64,000 bases of DNA from Cyanophora paradoxa (taxonomy: Eukaryota; Glaucocystophyceae; Cyanophorales; Cyanophoraceae): contig QPMI01000010.1 in the NCBI GenBank assembly GCA_004431415.1, positions 1-64,000 of the forward strand, written 5' to 3'. Positions 1 to 11,174 of this stretch are shown piece by piece. Position numbers and translations under genes: made by a program. A model generated the notes under the pieces. The model was given only the letters and a program-made list of their open reading frames with translations, was not told the origin of the DNA and ran no database searches. Position 1 is the stretch's first letter; each line of letters opens with the position of its first letter.

Positions 1-1
1 G

Positions 2-2887
2 GCGGAGGGGGTACGCTCGTGCGATCCTTGGTACAACAACGGGAATCTTCGGCGCGGCCTGATTGCAGGCGGTGCAAAGTACTACAGGGATCGGAAGGCG
101 TACGAAAGGGACATTGCAGAGCTGCAGAAAGATAACAAAACGATCGTTTACTCAGACGAGCAGGTGAGAATACTGGCAGAGGAGCTGAAGACAAGGGAGC
201 GGCAATTTAACGAAATGAGGACAGCGGCCGAGAAAAAGATAGCGGACGATTTTGAAAGAGGCGAGCGATAGAATTGAGAAATCCCTGGAGGCCGAGGAGA
301 AAGCCGAGATCCGGAAGAGAGAGGCCGATAGGATCGTGGAAAACGCGATAAGGGAGGCAAAGGAGCAGGCAAGGACCGAGCTGGAGAAACTGGACATGGA
401 AATAGCAAACAAGGTCAACATAGCAAACGAGGTCGAAGAGGGCACAAAGATGCTGGACGATGAGCGAAAGGCAGCGGAGGAGCAAGCCAGAAAAGCAAAG
501 GAGGATTTAAGGCAGCTCGAACTGCGAGAACAGGAGAGGCAGAAGGCAGAGGGGCTCGCATCCACCATACGATTCAACCTAGAGCAGCAAGTGAAAACGC
601 TGACGGCCGAGCTGCAGAGGATAGGGACGGCTGTGCCAAGGGGCACAATGGAGACGCAGACGACGCCAAGGCCCGATCCAAGGCCGGCCGCCGAGAGGCT
701 GCCCTTCGCGCGGCTGGGTAGGAGCGACCAGGTGGAAGAGCTCATTGGCCTCACGCTCGAGGATCAGAGGGCCCTCTTCGACGCGTTAGAGCAGCGGCGC
801 AGGGCGGACGAGGAGGCAGCTGCCAAGACAGAAGAGGAACGACTGAAGGCAATGCAAACTGCATCAGACGAGGAATTTGCACGGCTGGAGGAGCCGAAGG
901 TAGCGGAGCGTAAGCGACGACTGGAGACGTTCAGGGGGGCGCAGATGGATTTTTACCGCTCGGAGCTCAAAAGACTGAAAGAAGGAAATGCATCGGGGGA
1001 CAGGCTCCGCGCCATGGAAGAGAACATGCGCGACTTTAGCTACGTTATGGATCAGCTGACGGGAAGGGGTCAGAAAGACGCCGAAGAACTGAGGAGAAAG
1101 ATGGCCGATGAGAAGTGGAAAAACTTTGAGCGTCAGGCTGTTCAGAGGCCCATCAGCGATGCCATCTGGATAGCATACGGCGACGTGGAGGAGATGCACA
1201 GAGAACTGCGGACGGAAGCGAGCCTGTGGCGGGGAGCCCTCGAATGGTCACTGTACCGGATACAAAAGGGGGAGTTTTTGGCAGAGCTGCGAGCCAATCC
1301 GAAAACGGTGAGCGCGGGCGCACAGAGCGCGTACCTCTCCATGGTCGATTACGTGGGCAAGCTGAGCAAATTTTGGGAAATGCGAAGAGCCATCATTCCA
1401 GCGGAGGGGCTCGCGCAGTACGATGCCATGGTGCGCGATCTGGAGGCCTTCAAACGTGAGCACCCACCCGCCAAATACAAGATTCACATAGATACGACGG
1501 CATTCATGGGCGATCTAAGGAAGAGAGGAGACGAGGCCAAGAGTCAGATCGAGGAGCGCTACAGAAAGGCCCAAGCGGACAAGGAGTACGCAAACAGGGT
1601 GATCGAAGAGCGGAAGCAGCAAGCCAAGGAGAACGCGGCGAGACGCAACGCCGAGATAGAAGAGCAGAGGCGGAAGATCGCAGAGCGCAAGGCGGCAGAG
1701 GAAGAGGCAAGAAAGACCAAGGTAGAGACAGAGTACCAAGCATTGAAACGGGAGGCCAATCAACTGTTAAAAAGGAGGGGAAGGGCCTACGCCGACGAGG
1801 GCGCGGGCGTGGGCTCGGCCAGCCCGGACGACATCACCCTCGCGGAAAGGGACGACGTTTCCGTAGAGGAAATGCGCCCGGGCACGGCTCGCCTGCCCTC
1901 CGAGGGCGTATTTCAGACGCTCGACAGGCGCGTGATGGGCGACTCGGACGTTATTCTGCGCAACGCCCTCATGCCCTACGGCGACTGGAACCGCGCCACC
2001 GCCGACGCCCTTGCCGATTTCGACCTCGAGCGATTCACCACCAAAGAGCAGCGCGACGCCTTCCTGGGGCGCCCGAGGGCAAGGCGGCCCGGGGTGGCCA
2101 AGGAGGCCCTCAGCGCGAGACAACGACGGCATGTCTTTCGGGGCAGCCGATTTATTTCAGGGGGCGGCATCGACTTGGTGGGCGCCGGGCTCGGGGGTAC
2201 GGGCTCGCGGCCATGCGGCGGGCGGGCGCGGCGGCGGCGGGCCTTGGCTGGCGACGGCCGGCGGCCTGCTCTCGGCTACCAGGCGCTCTCGCAGGGCAAG
2301 ATAGGGGAGGCCGAGTTCTTCGATACGTTCCGCGATCAGATGATCATGACGGTCGGCTCCTTTGGCCTTCAGACGGGCATGTCGTCCGCCCTGAGCGCCC
2401 TCACGAAAATGAGGATCGGCACGGTGGGCGACTTGGCCTGTCCATCCTCGCGGGCGCCATCGCGCAGGTGATCGTGGATATCATCAACGGCGCAGCGCGG
2501 AAGAAATCGTGAAGAATTTTTCAAGTACCCCGTCGACTGGGCGACCGACACCATACAGTTCATCGCGGAGCTCTCGCAACAGATCTACGACTGGGGCGTC
2601 GAGACGTGGGGCGACGAGGCGAGCCAGCTGCGCAACCGAATTAATCGGCTGGAGGGCGAGCTGGGCTCCGGATTTTTGGGTGTGTACGACCCTCGGAGGC
2701 GCGCGAAATGGCCTCGCTCTTGGCCCAGGAGCTGCGGTTTAAACGAAATCAAGGAGCCGAAGGAGCTGCAGGCCTTCATTCGCGCGCTCGACAACAGCAT
2801 CAACGATTACCGTACCCCAAGGACCAGAAGACCCTGCTCGAAATCGATCGCTGCGACCGTGCTCTTCCTCTCCAGCTCACCGTTAAA
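2..2887 (+). pseudogene. Coiled-coil virion-type protein, 5' truncated and frameshifted
   Basis: Coding potential is open from the first bases, so the 5' end lies outside the window. The first frame (from base 2) runs to about 267 and then shifts to the frame that is open from 252 to 2471. That stretch is a long, highly charged coiled coil rich in E, K, R, A and Q. Near 2150-2500 it becomes a glycine/alanine-rich, hydrophobic segment (GLSILAGAIAQVIVDIIN at about 2430-2500), which is reached only after another frame change. Coding continues past the stop at 2510-2512 in yet other frames (SQQIYDWGVETWGDEASQL, then an amphipathic helix NEIKEPKELQAFIRALDN). I see at least five single-base frame breaks, so this is probably a dead gene. 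Overall form, place beside a fibre gene, and lack of introns suggest a viral structural protein; no family is recognised. The 3' border with the next gene (about 2.9 kb) is uncertain. Confidence 0.5.
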
Positions 2888-5207
2888 ATGCAGGAGGGCT
2901 TCGGGTCGACTTCGCTCGCCCTGAGTCGACTTATGCGCGACCTGAAGCAGATGATAAAGGAGGAGACCAAGGGGCGGAAGCGCGTCTTAATTGCCGTCTA
3001 CCAGGAGGGCCTCAACAGGATCAATCACATCGAAGCCCTAAGGCGCGAATTCGCTCGGCCATCCGTCACTCGGGCGTCTCGTCGAACGGAGGGGCGCAGG
3101 TGGCCCGCCTGGCGGACGCCAACTCGCGCCTCGAGATTCCCGGGACCTTCCGCATGCAGGATTGGTGGGAGGCCGAGGCCTTCAGGAATTACGGGGCCTT
3201 CATAGACAACGGGATCAATTCGCAGAGCCCCAAGGCAAACTGGCTGGTACCAAGGCCTACGTCGATAAATTGGTTGACAGGCTGCAGCACCATACACCAA
3301 GAAGATCGCCAAAGGCATCGAGTACTGGGCGCCCGAGCCAGGCCAGCCGTGTTTGCATCGCAGAACTACGAGTGGCACATGGCGCGGGGGCGAGCCAGGC
3401 CGTGAGCACCGTGGGCGTTGCCGTGCCGCAGCTGGCGACGGTGGCACACACGGGGGCGTATGCAGATCTCAGCGGGAGGCCGACGATACCCGTGATACCA
3501 ACAACGTGGGCGTGGGATAGCATCACGGGAAGCCGAGTACGTATCCCACGCAGACCACCAGCACACCATCTCTCAGATCAGCGACTGGACGGCCCCGGAC
3601 TTGACGAACATCTCCGTGATTGGGACAACGTAACGGGCAAGCCACTTACCTTCCCCCCTCTACACACAGTCACAATGTGTACTGGGATAATGTCATCGAC
3701 CGACCCACTTCCTTCCCACCTCTACGCACAGTCACACAGAGTACTCGCTCACCAGCCACGGCACAGAAACGTGAACATGGATGCGTACATAACGCACGGC
3801 ACGTCTTCCACTCCTACGCTGCGTACACGGAGTTTAACATCAATTCAACATACACGGTGACGTTCAACATTACATTCGGACAGGCGTACGACACTGGAGG
3901 CGGACTGGGGACCCCAGCAAACCAACGCCGGTTATTAACGTACCCCCTCGTTCGACATCAATCCCGGCGGCAGCACGGATGTCGATTTCTACGGGCCAAC
4001 GTCACGGCGGTGAGTCACACTGGCTTTACAGTTAAAGTGAGATTCCAACCCAGAATGACGGTCACGCCCACCCAAATTGTCCAGCTTTTTATTCATTGGA
4101 CCGCGATCGGCAAGCTGCTTATGTAATCGATTTTCTGATGCAATCCAAAAATGTCGGTCGCTGTCCTCTATTTACCTATGCTGCCAGCGTGAATCACAAG
4201 GGCGATCACACGATTAAGGAGACCACCCTCGGAAACCAGGCCACCGAGGCCCCTACAACGCCACGGCCGTCCCCTTTTCCGAGGCCGACCTCGTCCGCGT
4301 CGGCGAGCTGCGCTGCGACAAGATGCGCACGCGGGAGGCGGGTCGCCGTGCCGGGGCGCGTGAGGACGCAGAGGCTCACCGTCACGAACGGGGCCTGGGA
4401 CGGGAGCGGTACACCACGAATCAGGTGACCTTTAATGGGACTGTGAACGGGGAGGGGAATGCGGCTCTGTATGTGCAAGGAGGCGGAGCAAACGTGGTGG
4501 GGGGGCTTAGGGTGAGCGGGGCTTCAACTTGGCGGGCATCGTTACATTGGACGATAAGCTGCAAATTACCGGAACGTCACCGTACATAAATGGCGGTGGT
4601 TCAGCGTAGCTATAAAGTACAACGAAAACGATAGACTCCTCTGTGGGACTCTTGGCGTTGGTGTTACAGTACTCTATTTACCTCGGCAATCGAAGGCCCT
4701 ACTAATGGCCTAAGCATAGCAAACACTTCAATCGTTGATAGCGGAAGCGTCAGCGTCAGCTCTGGTCTATCCTTGAGAAACAACGGCACCGAACGACTGC
4801 TGTGCGGAACCGTCGGCGTTGGCATCACGGGTCGGCTCATCGTCTCGACGCTCACGGGCGATGGAAACCGAGCCGTTTATTCGGATGCTCAAGGATACCT
4901 GACAAACTCGTCGAGCGATAGCCGCCTGAAAGAAAATGTCGCGAGCATGTCGGCATTCTCCCTCTTCTGCTGCAGCTGAATCCCGTGTCGTTCACCTGGA
5001 AGAACACATCCTCGGGGGTTCGAAAACGGATTACGGTCTCATCGCACAGGAAGTCCAAGGCGTCTTCCCGAGTCTCGTTTTCGAGAACGCGGATGGATTT
5101 CTCGGGGTAAACTACGACAGGCTCATTTCCTGTCGTTGAAGGCAATTCAGGAACTTTCACAAGAAGTTCAAACTCTCAAAGACCAGGTAGCGGCACTGGC
5201 GAGCTGA
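2888..5207 (+). pseudogene. Tail-fibre-like protein with C-terminal S74 chaperone domain, frameshifted
   Basis: The N-terminal half contains KAYVDKLVDRL-type sequence and then fibre repeats of the 'YADLSGRPTIP' and 'WDNVTGKP..FPP' kind (about 3440-3760), typical of phage and large-virus fibres. The middle is beta-rich with N/G/T/S. The end (about 4905-5207) is a textbook Peptidase_S74 / intramolecular chaperone domain: SDSRLKEN at the autocleavage site, then LNPVSFTWKN, DYGLIAQEVQ, VNYDRLI, and a final coiled coil before TGA 5205-5207. In the family this domain folds trimeric fibres and cuts itself off at the Ser-Asp bond. The reading frame changes many times (for example near 3060, 3250, 3650, 4320, 4980 and 5130), so it is unlikely to be made intact. 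The start is a guess: the ATG at 2888 follows a short A-rich stretch. It converges on the adhesin gene, with stops about 20 bases apart. Confidence 0.75.
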
Positions 5208-5227
5208 TCTGGAACAACTAGGAATAA

Positions 5228-7231
5228 CTACACCGCGAGTATCACAATTCGACCGTTGCCACCGTCGCTGAAAGACGAGCCACCGTTGCCGCCCCTACCA
5301 ATGCCTGCTGCGTAGTGAGCGTCTCCGCTATTTCCTGCCACCTGGCCGGACCCAGGATACACCGTAGCATCCGTCAAGTTTCCTATGTAGCTCGAGCCAC
5401 CGCCACCTCCAAACATTCTTGCTATTGGGTTCTCTGACACTCCGCTCCTGCTGGACCCAGAGCCTCCACCGAAGTAACCACCACCACCACCACCACCGAA
5501 CTGTAGCCGCTTGAATCAGGCCCAGTCTCTCCACCTTGGCGCAAAGTTCCCGGGTTGCTGGGCCTGGCCCTGAGGCCACAACACCGGCTCCGCCAGCGGT
5601 TTGGGTGCCTCCTTGAGCCGGTATCTCTCCGGTTACTCCAACCAACCCAGCCGCACCACCGTCAACCCCCCGCCTACTCCCCGCCGCCATTCGAATCACA
5701 TGTACCCCACCTCCGCCCTGCAACAACCAAGTCGGTCCCTGCAACGCGCTGAATTGCAGAACGACCACCACCGGCGCCGTTTTTGTACTCCGGATCGACG
5801 CTATGGCTCCAGCCCCTTCCACCACCTCCGTAGACGGTAGCAGTGGCAGTCCCCGATACACCCTTTGGGCCGCCGCATCCAACAACAAGGATGAGCGTCT
5901 CCCCCGAGGACACAGCCAATGTACCAACTACGCAAGCACCCGCGCCTCCACGGACCCCGTACCTGCGCGTTCTCCGCCTCACCCCCGGCCGCCCATACGA
6001 TGACACGCACAGCCACAGTCCCCGTTGGTACTACGAAAGTCTGGTCGGCCCCGGTGTAGGAGAATGTACCGAAAAGGGGCTGCTCGTGTCGCTGGCAAGG
6101 AACACGCCACCCCTGTAGATGTTGTAGGAGACGGTGACGCCCGTCACCGGCACCGACCACTCGAGCACAACAGGCTGTGCTGCCCCCGCCGCGGGGGTTG
6201 CAGTGAGCCCAGTGGGCGCCCCCGGGTCCGTGGTGACGTACGCCGCAATACTCTTCGGCCCTCCCTCCCGTGTTCGTCGCGGAGATCTGGTACTCGTACC
6301 CTGTACCCCAGACGGTGGTCGTGTCGCTGTAGGAGTTGGTCGCGGAGTCTGTGAGGTAGGCCCCGTCTCTGTAAATCTTGTATCCCGTCGCTCCCGTGGA
6401 CGCAGTCCAGCTGAGGCTGACAGGCTGCTGCTGGTCGTTGGGTGCTGATGCCGTCACGTTCGTGGGGCGTTTGGCATAGTCCAGACCAGGAGCGGATCGG
6501 ACTTGTCGTATTCGACACCGCCCACGATGCCGGCCACCTGGTAAGAGTATTCCGTGCCCCACGTAAGAGCAGTGCTATCGTCAATGTACGAGGTAGACAG
6601 GGCACTGCTCGCAAATCCGATTGCGTACCGTTCCTGTAAATTCGAATCGAGTCCGCGCCCTCCATGGCCACCCAGTTGATTGTGACGACTATGGCGGGTT
6701 TCGGGAAGCCCGAAGACGCGGGCCGCCCCCGGCAATAAAATCGCCGTAGGTCTGGGCCGTGGCGGTCGTGAGCGTGGTGTAGGCTTCGATCTGCGGGCTG
6801 AAGCCGCCTATGCCTTGGAAGAGAATGTAATTGCTCATGGCACCCTCGTGGGTGTAGAGAAGCGACTGTGCGTAGGTTGTGGGCGGGGCTTTGCCATCAG
6901 AGCCCGTGCTGCTGCTGCCCTGTTCGCGAACCGCCGCCACGCGGTAGAGTCGCTGGGCCCCAAACTAAAGGAGAGTCCGTGTAGGTGACGGTTGGCGCAT
7001 TCACCGTGGCCACGAGATCCAGGGGCCGTTGATGCTGGTCGCCCTGTACACCTTGTACTTGACGGCGTTGGTGACCGCGACCCAGTTCAGCTGAAAGCCG
7101 TACGTACTGTTCCCGTTGTTGAGCACGGAGCCCGATCGCACCTGGGGCCTGCCCACAGTCAGCGAGATCGGCTCCACGCCATACTGCGGAGCCTGCACCA
7201 CCTGCTTTTTCACGAATACGAAGCGGGGCAT
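5228..7231 (-). pseudogene. Fibronectin-III repeat adhesin with glycine-rich C-terminal domain, frameshifted
   Basis: ATG at 7231 (protein starts MPRFVFVKKQVVQAPQYGV). Reading to lower coordinates, the gene holds several fibronectin type III-like units. The best is near 6370-6480, with VSLSWTASTGATGYKIYRDG and then YEYQISATNTGG; others show KYKVYRAT and IRIYRNGT. From about 6090 a glycine-rich domain begins with the pattern TFVVPTGTVAVRVIVWAAGG and ends with GGNGGSSFSDGGNGRIVILAV before the stop at 5228-5230. That FN3 plus Gly-rich architecture is common in surface or fibre proteins of large algal viruses and phages. The gene crosses at least six frame changes. It is divergent from the next gene, with only 36 bases between starts, and convergent with the S74 fibre gene, so both may be parts of a host-contact apparatus. 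Function is inferred from domains only. Confidence 0.7.
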
Positions 7232-7267
7232 TTCCTCTACGATCCGAAAAAATATCTGCCCGGGTAA

Positions 7268-7905
7268 ATGACTTCCAACTGGTACCAGACCCTCAGCGGC
7301 TCACTTGACGTTGGCAACAACACCAAGGATTTCGCACGCATACCCTCCGGCAGTTACGTCGACGTCTTTCTGCAGAATCCCGTCGTGATTCAGGTCGTTC
7401 AGAACGCCTACGCCACGCCAAGATTTATTCCTACCAGCTCTTCTTCGACCCTCTGAGCCTCAGCGCAGAGGTTATCGAGCTGCTGCACGAATCAGGACTC
7501 GTGAAAAGGTGCACCTGCCACGGCCACTGCCAACGTCTTGCGCTGTCTCGAGGTCAAGTTCAGGGAGACGGGTACGGCCCACCGTGAACGGTACCCCAGT
7601 TCTTCGAATCTTCCGGGTACGGGAACTTACCAGATGAGGGGTACGCTCAAGGGCGACGTGCTCTTCACGAAATTCAATCCAAGTCCCGCGACCCTGGGGC
7701 CCTCTACACGGGCGGCAACCCACGCGGCTCGACTCTACCCCGCTTCCCCTTCACCTTTTTCAGGTTCCAGGTCTTCCCCCTCTCCTACGCCGCCGACCAG
7801 CCCCACTTCAGCACGGGCGCCAGCCTCTGCGCGGAGCTGCGTGAGTGCTCGATTTCCTACGCGTACGGCACCGACGCTGACTCTGTGCCTGGGCCCGCGT
7901 CATGA
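7268..7905 (+). pseudogene. Paralogue A of a tandem pair, unknown function, frameshifted
   Basis: Starts ATG 7268 (MTSNWYQTLSG) and ends TGA 7903-7905. It shares its whole plan with the next gene. VDVFLQNPVVIQVVQNAY matches LTVRVQNPVMLRVTSNDF in gene B; an LEVKF-type strand and a DVLFTKF strand follow; the end GASLCAELRECSISYAYGT matches GSTLMAELIEAEADYTTAT. The protein looks beta-rich with no signal peptide or membrane segment. Two frame changes (about 7450-7540 and about 7690-7740) break it. The pair sits 58 bases apart in the virus-like region. I do not recognise the family; a small virion or capsid-associated protein is a guess from context. Confidence 0.6.
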
Positions 7906-7963
7906 ACATCGGTGGCGACATCACCCTCTTTCACGGATAATCTTTCTCATTTGAGGTCGCAAA

Positions 7964-8793
7964 ATGCCGACCACCTCGGCCACCATCGTGAAGACCGTGT
8001 CTGCCGGCTCGATCGTCCCGATTTCTACGGCAACGCTGGGAACGTGGCCAACGCAGGGACGGACAAGGTGGAGTGGGACGGAAACTACGCCACCCCGCTC
8101 ACCGTGAGGGTCCAGAATCCCGTCATGTTGCGCGTCACCTCCAACGATTTCGAGAATCCCGCCTCCTGCTCCGTGTACGTGTACTTTGACATCGACTCGG
8201 GCGTGAGCGCGGATGAGGCGGAGGCGCTCTGGCTCTCGGGCCTCCTGAAAAAGATAGAGCCCTCTGTGCCTGATCGGCCCGCCATTCGCGTGCTCGAACT
8301 CAAGTTCACCGCTAACACCGCCCTCACTCGCAAATTCGGGAATGGTGCGAATCCGAACATCAAAACGCATTTAGATGGCGCCCTCATCGATGCCACACAC
8401 AAGACCACGCAGGCCGTTCCCTTTGAGATGTACAACCTCTGGAAGATGACCGCAAAGGAGATGATGACGAATGCCACCACGGGCGGCGCCTCGGGTACCG
8501 ATTATTCATACGGCGCCTCGAATCCCCGTACCCAGGTCTGGCCCCGGCTCCTCTTCACGAAATTCACTTTCAAATTGTACAACAACATCGCCGGAATGCC
8601 TACCTCTGGAATGGTCGTGGGCTCTACCCTCATGGCCGAACTAATTGAGGCAGAGGCGGACTACACGACTGCGACTACCAACTCGACAGCGCCAGGCGCC
8701 GGAGCCGAAGTTTACGTGGCCTGGAAACGGTCGGTCGCGAGTACGACACCAAGATTCACACCACTAGCGTCTAGACTGGCTAAGCTGCATTAG
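7964..8793 (+). pseudogene. Paralogue B of the tandem pair, unknown function, one frame break
   Basis: Probable start ATG 7964 (MPTTSATIVKTVSAGSIVPI). A one-base frame change lies near 8025-8045, after which the frame is open to TAG 8791-8793. About 276 residues, beta-rich, with the conserved strands VRVQNPVMLRV, RVLELKFTA and RLLFTKFTFKL and a T/A/G-rich end. It is clearly paralogous to the gene just upstream over the full length, and better preserved. Its last 30 bases overlap the tail of the convergent HNH gene. No known family was recognised. Two diverged copies side by side suggest an old duplication in the ancestral virus. Confidence 0.6.
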
Positions 8794-9126
8794 CACCTGT
8801 GTCGCCTCCATCATCTCCCGAATCTCCTCGCTCTTCTCCTGTAAATTGGCGTACCCCTCCTCTTCTTGCGAATCTCCGACATTGATGCCCAGCGCAGGTT
8901 CTCCCTCCTGTAGTCCAGCGGTTGCCGTTGATGTGTTCCACGTAGCGTCCACGTGGCGACTTCCCGAGGATCAGCTGGGAGAGGTAGTGCTTGCGCCCTC
9001 CAAACGTCTTGCTCACCCTGTCCCTGTCCACTCTCCAGGGAAACTCCAAGGCACTCGGGGTACGTCCGAGTTGACCAGGACGTTGTAGGCGACGTCTTGC
9101 GAGTCGGTGCACCGGAGCAGGGCCAT
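8764..9126 (-). pseudogene. HNH homing endonuclease-like protein, frameshifted
   Basis: Start ATG 9126 (MALLRCTDSQDVAYNVLVNS). The central part reads KHYLSQLILGKSPRG, then RYVEHINGN, then LDYRRENLRW, which is the usual order of the HNH_3 / NUMOD-linked homing endonucleases: tyrosine-histidine strand, H-I-N-G-N metal/catalytic loop, and the RRENLRW helix. The C-terminus is charged and helical (EEIREMMEATQVLMQL) and ends at 8764. At least three one-base frame changes separate these pieces (near 9065, 8935 and 8880), so the copy is probably inactive. Enzymes of this type cut DNA to spread themselves and are frequent in phages and giant algal viruses, which fits the neighbours. Confidence 0.7.
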
Positions 9127-9150
9127 TTTGCCCTAGGTTCAGAAAAACCT

Positions 9151-9230
9151 GGGACTTGGGACTTGGGACTTGGGACTTGGGACTTGGGACTTGGGACTTG
9201 GGACTTGGGACTTGGGACTTGGGACTTGGG
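9151..9230. repeat. (GGGACTT)n heptamer array 1, about 11 copies
   Basis: Perfect tandem heptamer GGGACTT, preceded by CCT and followed by GGGAAGAGTT. The flanking sequence after the array (AAGAGTTGAAACCC... GGCCCAGACTTTCTCC) is shared, in inverse orientation, with arrays 2 and 3. It lies just 5' of the HNH gene. Confidence 0.95.
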
Positions 9231-9670
9231 AAGAGTTGAAACCCAGGTCCCGGCCCAGACTTTCTCCAGGATCAGAAATTTGTCAGACAAGTCAGGTGAG
9301 TTTTTCTACCGACTTTTTTACTCCTACCACTCCTCATACTCTTTTTTACTCGTAGTCTTTTTACTCGTAGTCTTTTTTACTCGTATCCCATCTCGTACCC
9401 TCCTTCTCTCGACATCTCACACGAAAACTCCTACCCCTCTTCACATCCGTTTTCGGTTGCATACTCTCGTGAGCTTTCATGTCCAGTATCATGCTACAAG
9501 TCGTACACCAGTTCAGACTCTACCTCGCTTGAAATCTCACCTGGAATGTCACCAGAAACGTCATATGCAGATTTCCGTACCCCTCTACATGTCTGCCCGG
9601 TGGTTAGGGACTTGGCGCGGCAAACTCTCAGATCCAGAGAGATTCTGGCCCAGACCCTGAGTCTAACTCT
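9231..9670. other. Gene-poor spacer between heptamer arrays 1 and 2
   Basis: T/C-rich, lower-GC spacer with repeated TTTACTCGTAGTCTTTTT-type words near 9330-9390. The ORFs here run into the heptamer arrays, so I do not accept them as genes. The two flanking heptamer arrays are in opposite orientation, so the spacer is bounded by inverted repeats. Confidence 0.5.
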
Positions 9671-9723
9671 TCCCAAGTCCCAAGTCCCAAGTCCCAAGTC
9701 CCAAGTCCCAAGTCCAAGTCCCA
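9671..9723. repeat. (AAGTCCC)n heptamer array 2, inverted relative to array 1
   Basis: About seven copies of AAGTCCC, the reverse complement of array 1, with one six-base unit near the right end. The left flank GAGTCTAACTCTTCCC resembles the left flank of array 3. Confidence 0.95.
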
Positions 9724-9796
9724 GGATCGCGCCAAGTCGTAACTGAATAGTCGGCCAATTTTTACAAGTATGTACAATGGAATGACGCAATACTAT

Positions 9797-10859
9797 TTAC
9801 AGCATCTCAAAGTCAGAGTCATCGTCATCGGAAACCAACTCAATGAGGCCCTCGGGCGCCGACTTAAGGGAATGCGGGGAAGGGACTGCGCTGCCTGCAC
9901 CAAGTCCTGCCGCTCGCGCTCGCGCTGCGCCGCCAAGGCCGCTGCCGCCTCTGCCTCGCGCTGCTGCTGAGCCTCGATGCGCGCCTTGAGCTCGGCCGCC
10001 TCCTTCTGCTTGCGCTCGGCGATCCGCGCCTTGTTGATCTGGTACTGGACAAGGCGCTCGTGGCGCCGCTTGCGCTCCAACTCCTTGCGGAGCTCGTTGC
10101 AGAGGACGCGCTTCTCAATGGTCTTGACGTGCTGAGTCAGGCGCTCGCTGTAGTGTGACGTCACGCGAGAACGGGCAATGCCGGCGCCGAGCTTCAAGTC
10201 CTTCTCGTGTGCCTTGGCGGGGTCCTTGACGCGCTCGGAGTTGTCGGTGAATGACGTAGTCTCCATGAACTTCTTCTTGACGATTGACTTGGTCTTGATA
10301 ATGCGGCGCTTGCGAGTCGGGTTTTCGTTGTCGCCTTCAGAGTCAGAAGACGACTCAGAGTCGTATGGAATCGGCACGTCAAAGTCGATGAAGTCGTTGA
10401 TGTCAGACTCGACGTCAGAGGCCTCGGACTTGGCGTCATCGGCGGGCTCGGGGCGGGCTCGGCGACGGGCTGAGGGGCAGATGACGACGATGACGGAGGG
10501 GGTAATTCGTGAAGACTTGAGGGGGTAGGCCCAGGCGAGCGTCTCGGCAGCAGACTCGGCGAAAAGCTTGGGGTCGCCCAGCCGTTGGCGGTCTTGACCC
10601 AGCCGGGGACGGGGGGCACGTCGACGGGGGGCTCGGGCTTGGGTTGCTTGGACTTGGATTTCTTGGCCTTGGACGTGAAGGCGGACTTGGGGAGAAGTTG
10701 CACTTCGGGCCAGTGGCGCGTAAGATGGCATAATTGTAGATGTACCCAGAGCGTCGGCGCGCTGCTCCATCTCAGGGGTAGCCCTTGAGTGCCACCGGAG
10801 TTAGCCCACGTTGCTTGGACAAAGGCGAAGTCCTCGGCAAGCTCAGCGGGAATCGACAT
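9797..10859 (-). pseudogene. Charged coiled-coil protein with acidic C-terminus, frameshifted, unrecognised
   Basis: ATG 10859 (MSIPAELAEDFAFVQATWAN). A K/S-rich and P-rich linker (KAKKSKSKQPKPEPP, then VPPVPGWVKTANGW) follows, then an acidic D/E/S stretch with DFIDFDVPIPYDSE. A basic helix KRRIIKTKSIVKKKFMETT and a long coiled coil rich in K/R/E/Q/A come next. The end is strongly acidic (LIELVSDDDDSDFEML) before the stop at 9797-9799. A frame change near 10560 and another near 9880 are needed to link these parts. No introns are visible, and base composition and decay match the virus-like genes to the left. I do not know the family; a DNA- or chaperone-binding role could be imagined from charge alone, but nothing proves it. 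Confidence 0.55.
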
Positions 10860-11174
10860 CTGCGCAAAGGGAAAGAAATCAGCAAAGGCAAAACGTGAGG
10901 TGACTGTGAGGGCGGACTTGTGAAAATTCGGAGAGGCGGGTTTCCTTGGCTGAGAGAAGGCGGCGAACCCGTTTCAAGAGTGAGCCAAAATGGCGGCGGA
11001 CCGCGGTTTTGTGGGCGATTTTTTTCGCGGTCTAGTTCGCAACGGAAAACGTTGCCAACTGGCCTGAAAAAAGCCAAATTTAGCGTTGGACCGAAGGCAG
11101 AAAAAGGGAGCCGGCCTGACGGAAATCGCCCGAGTGCGTCCGCCGAAGGTCGAGTCTCGGGCCGGGGTACACCC
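10860..11174. other. Short intergenic spacer
   Basis: Spacer between the acidic coiled-coil gene and the small 162-aa gene, both on the minus strand. It holds no convincing ORF or repeat; GAAAATTCGGAG and similar words give no clear signal. Confidence 0.4.

Noticed and set aside
9151-9230. Telomere repeat
   Set aside because: GGGACTT is not a known telomere unit, arrays are short, internal, in both orientations and have conserved flanks.
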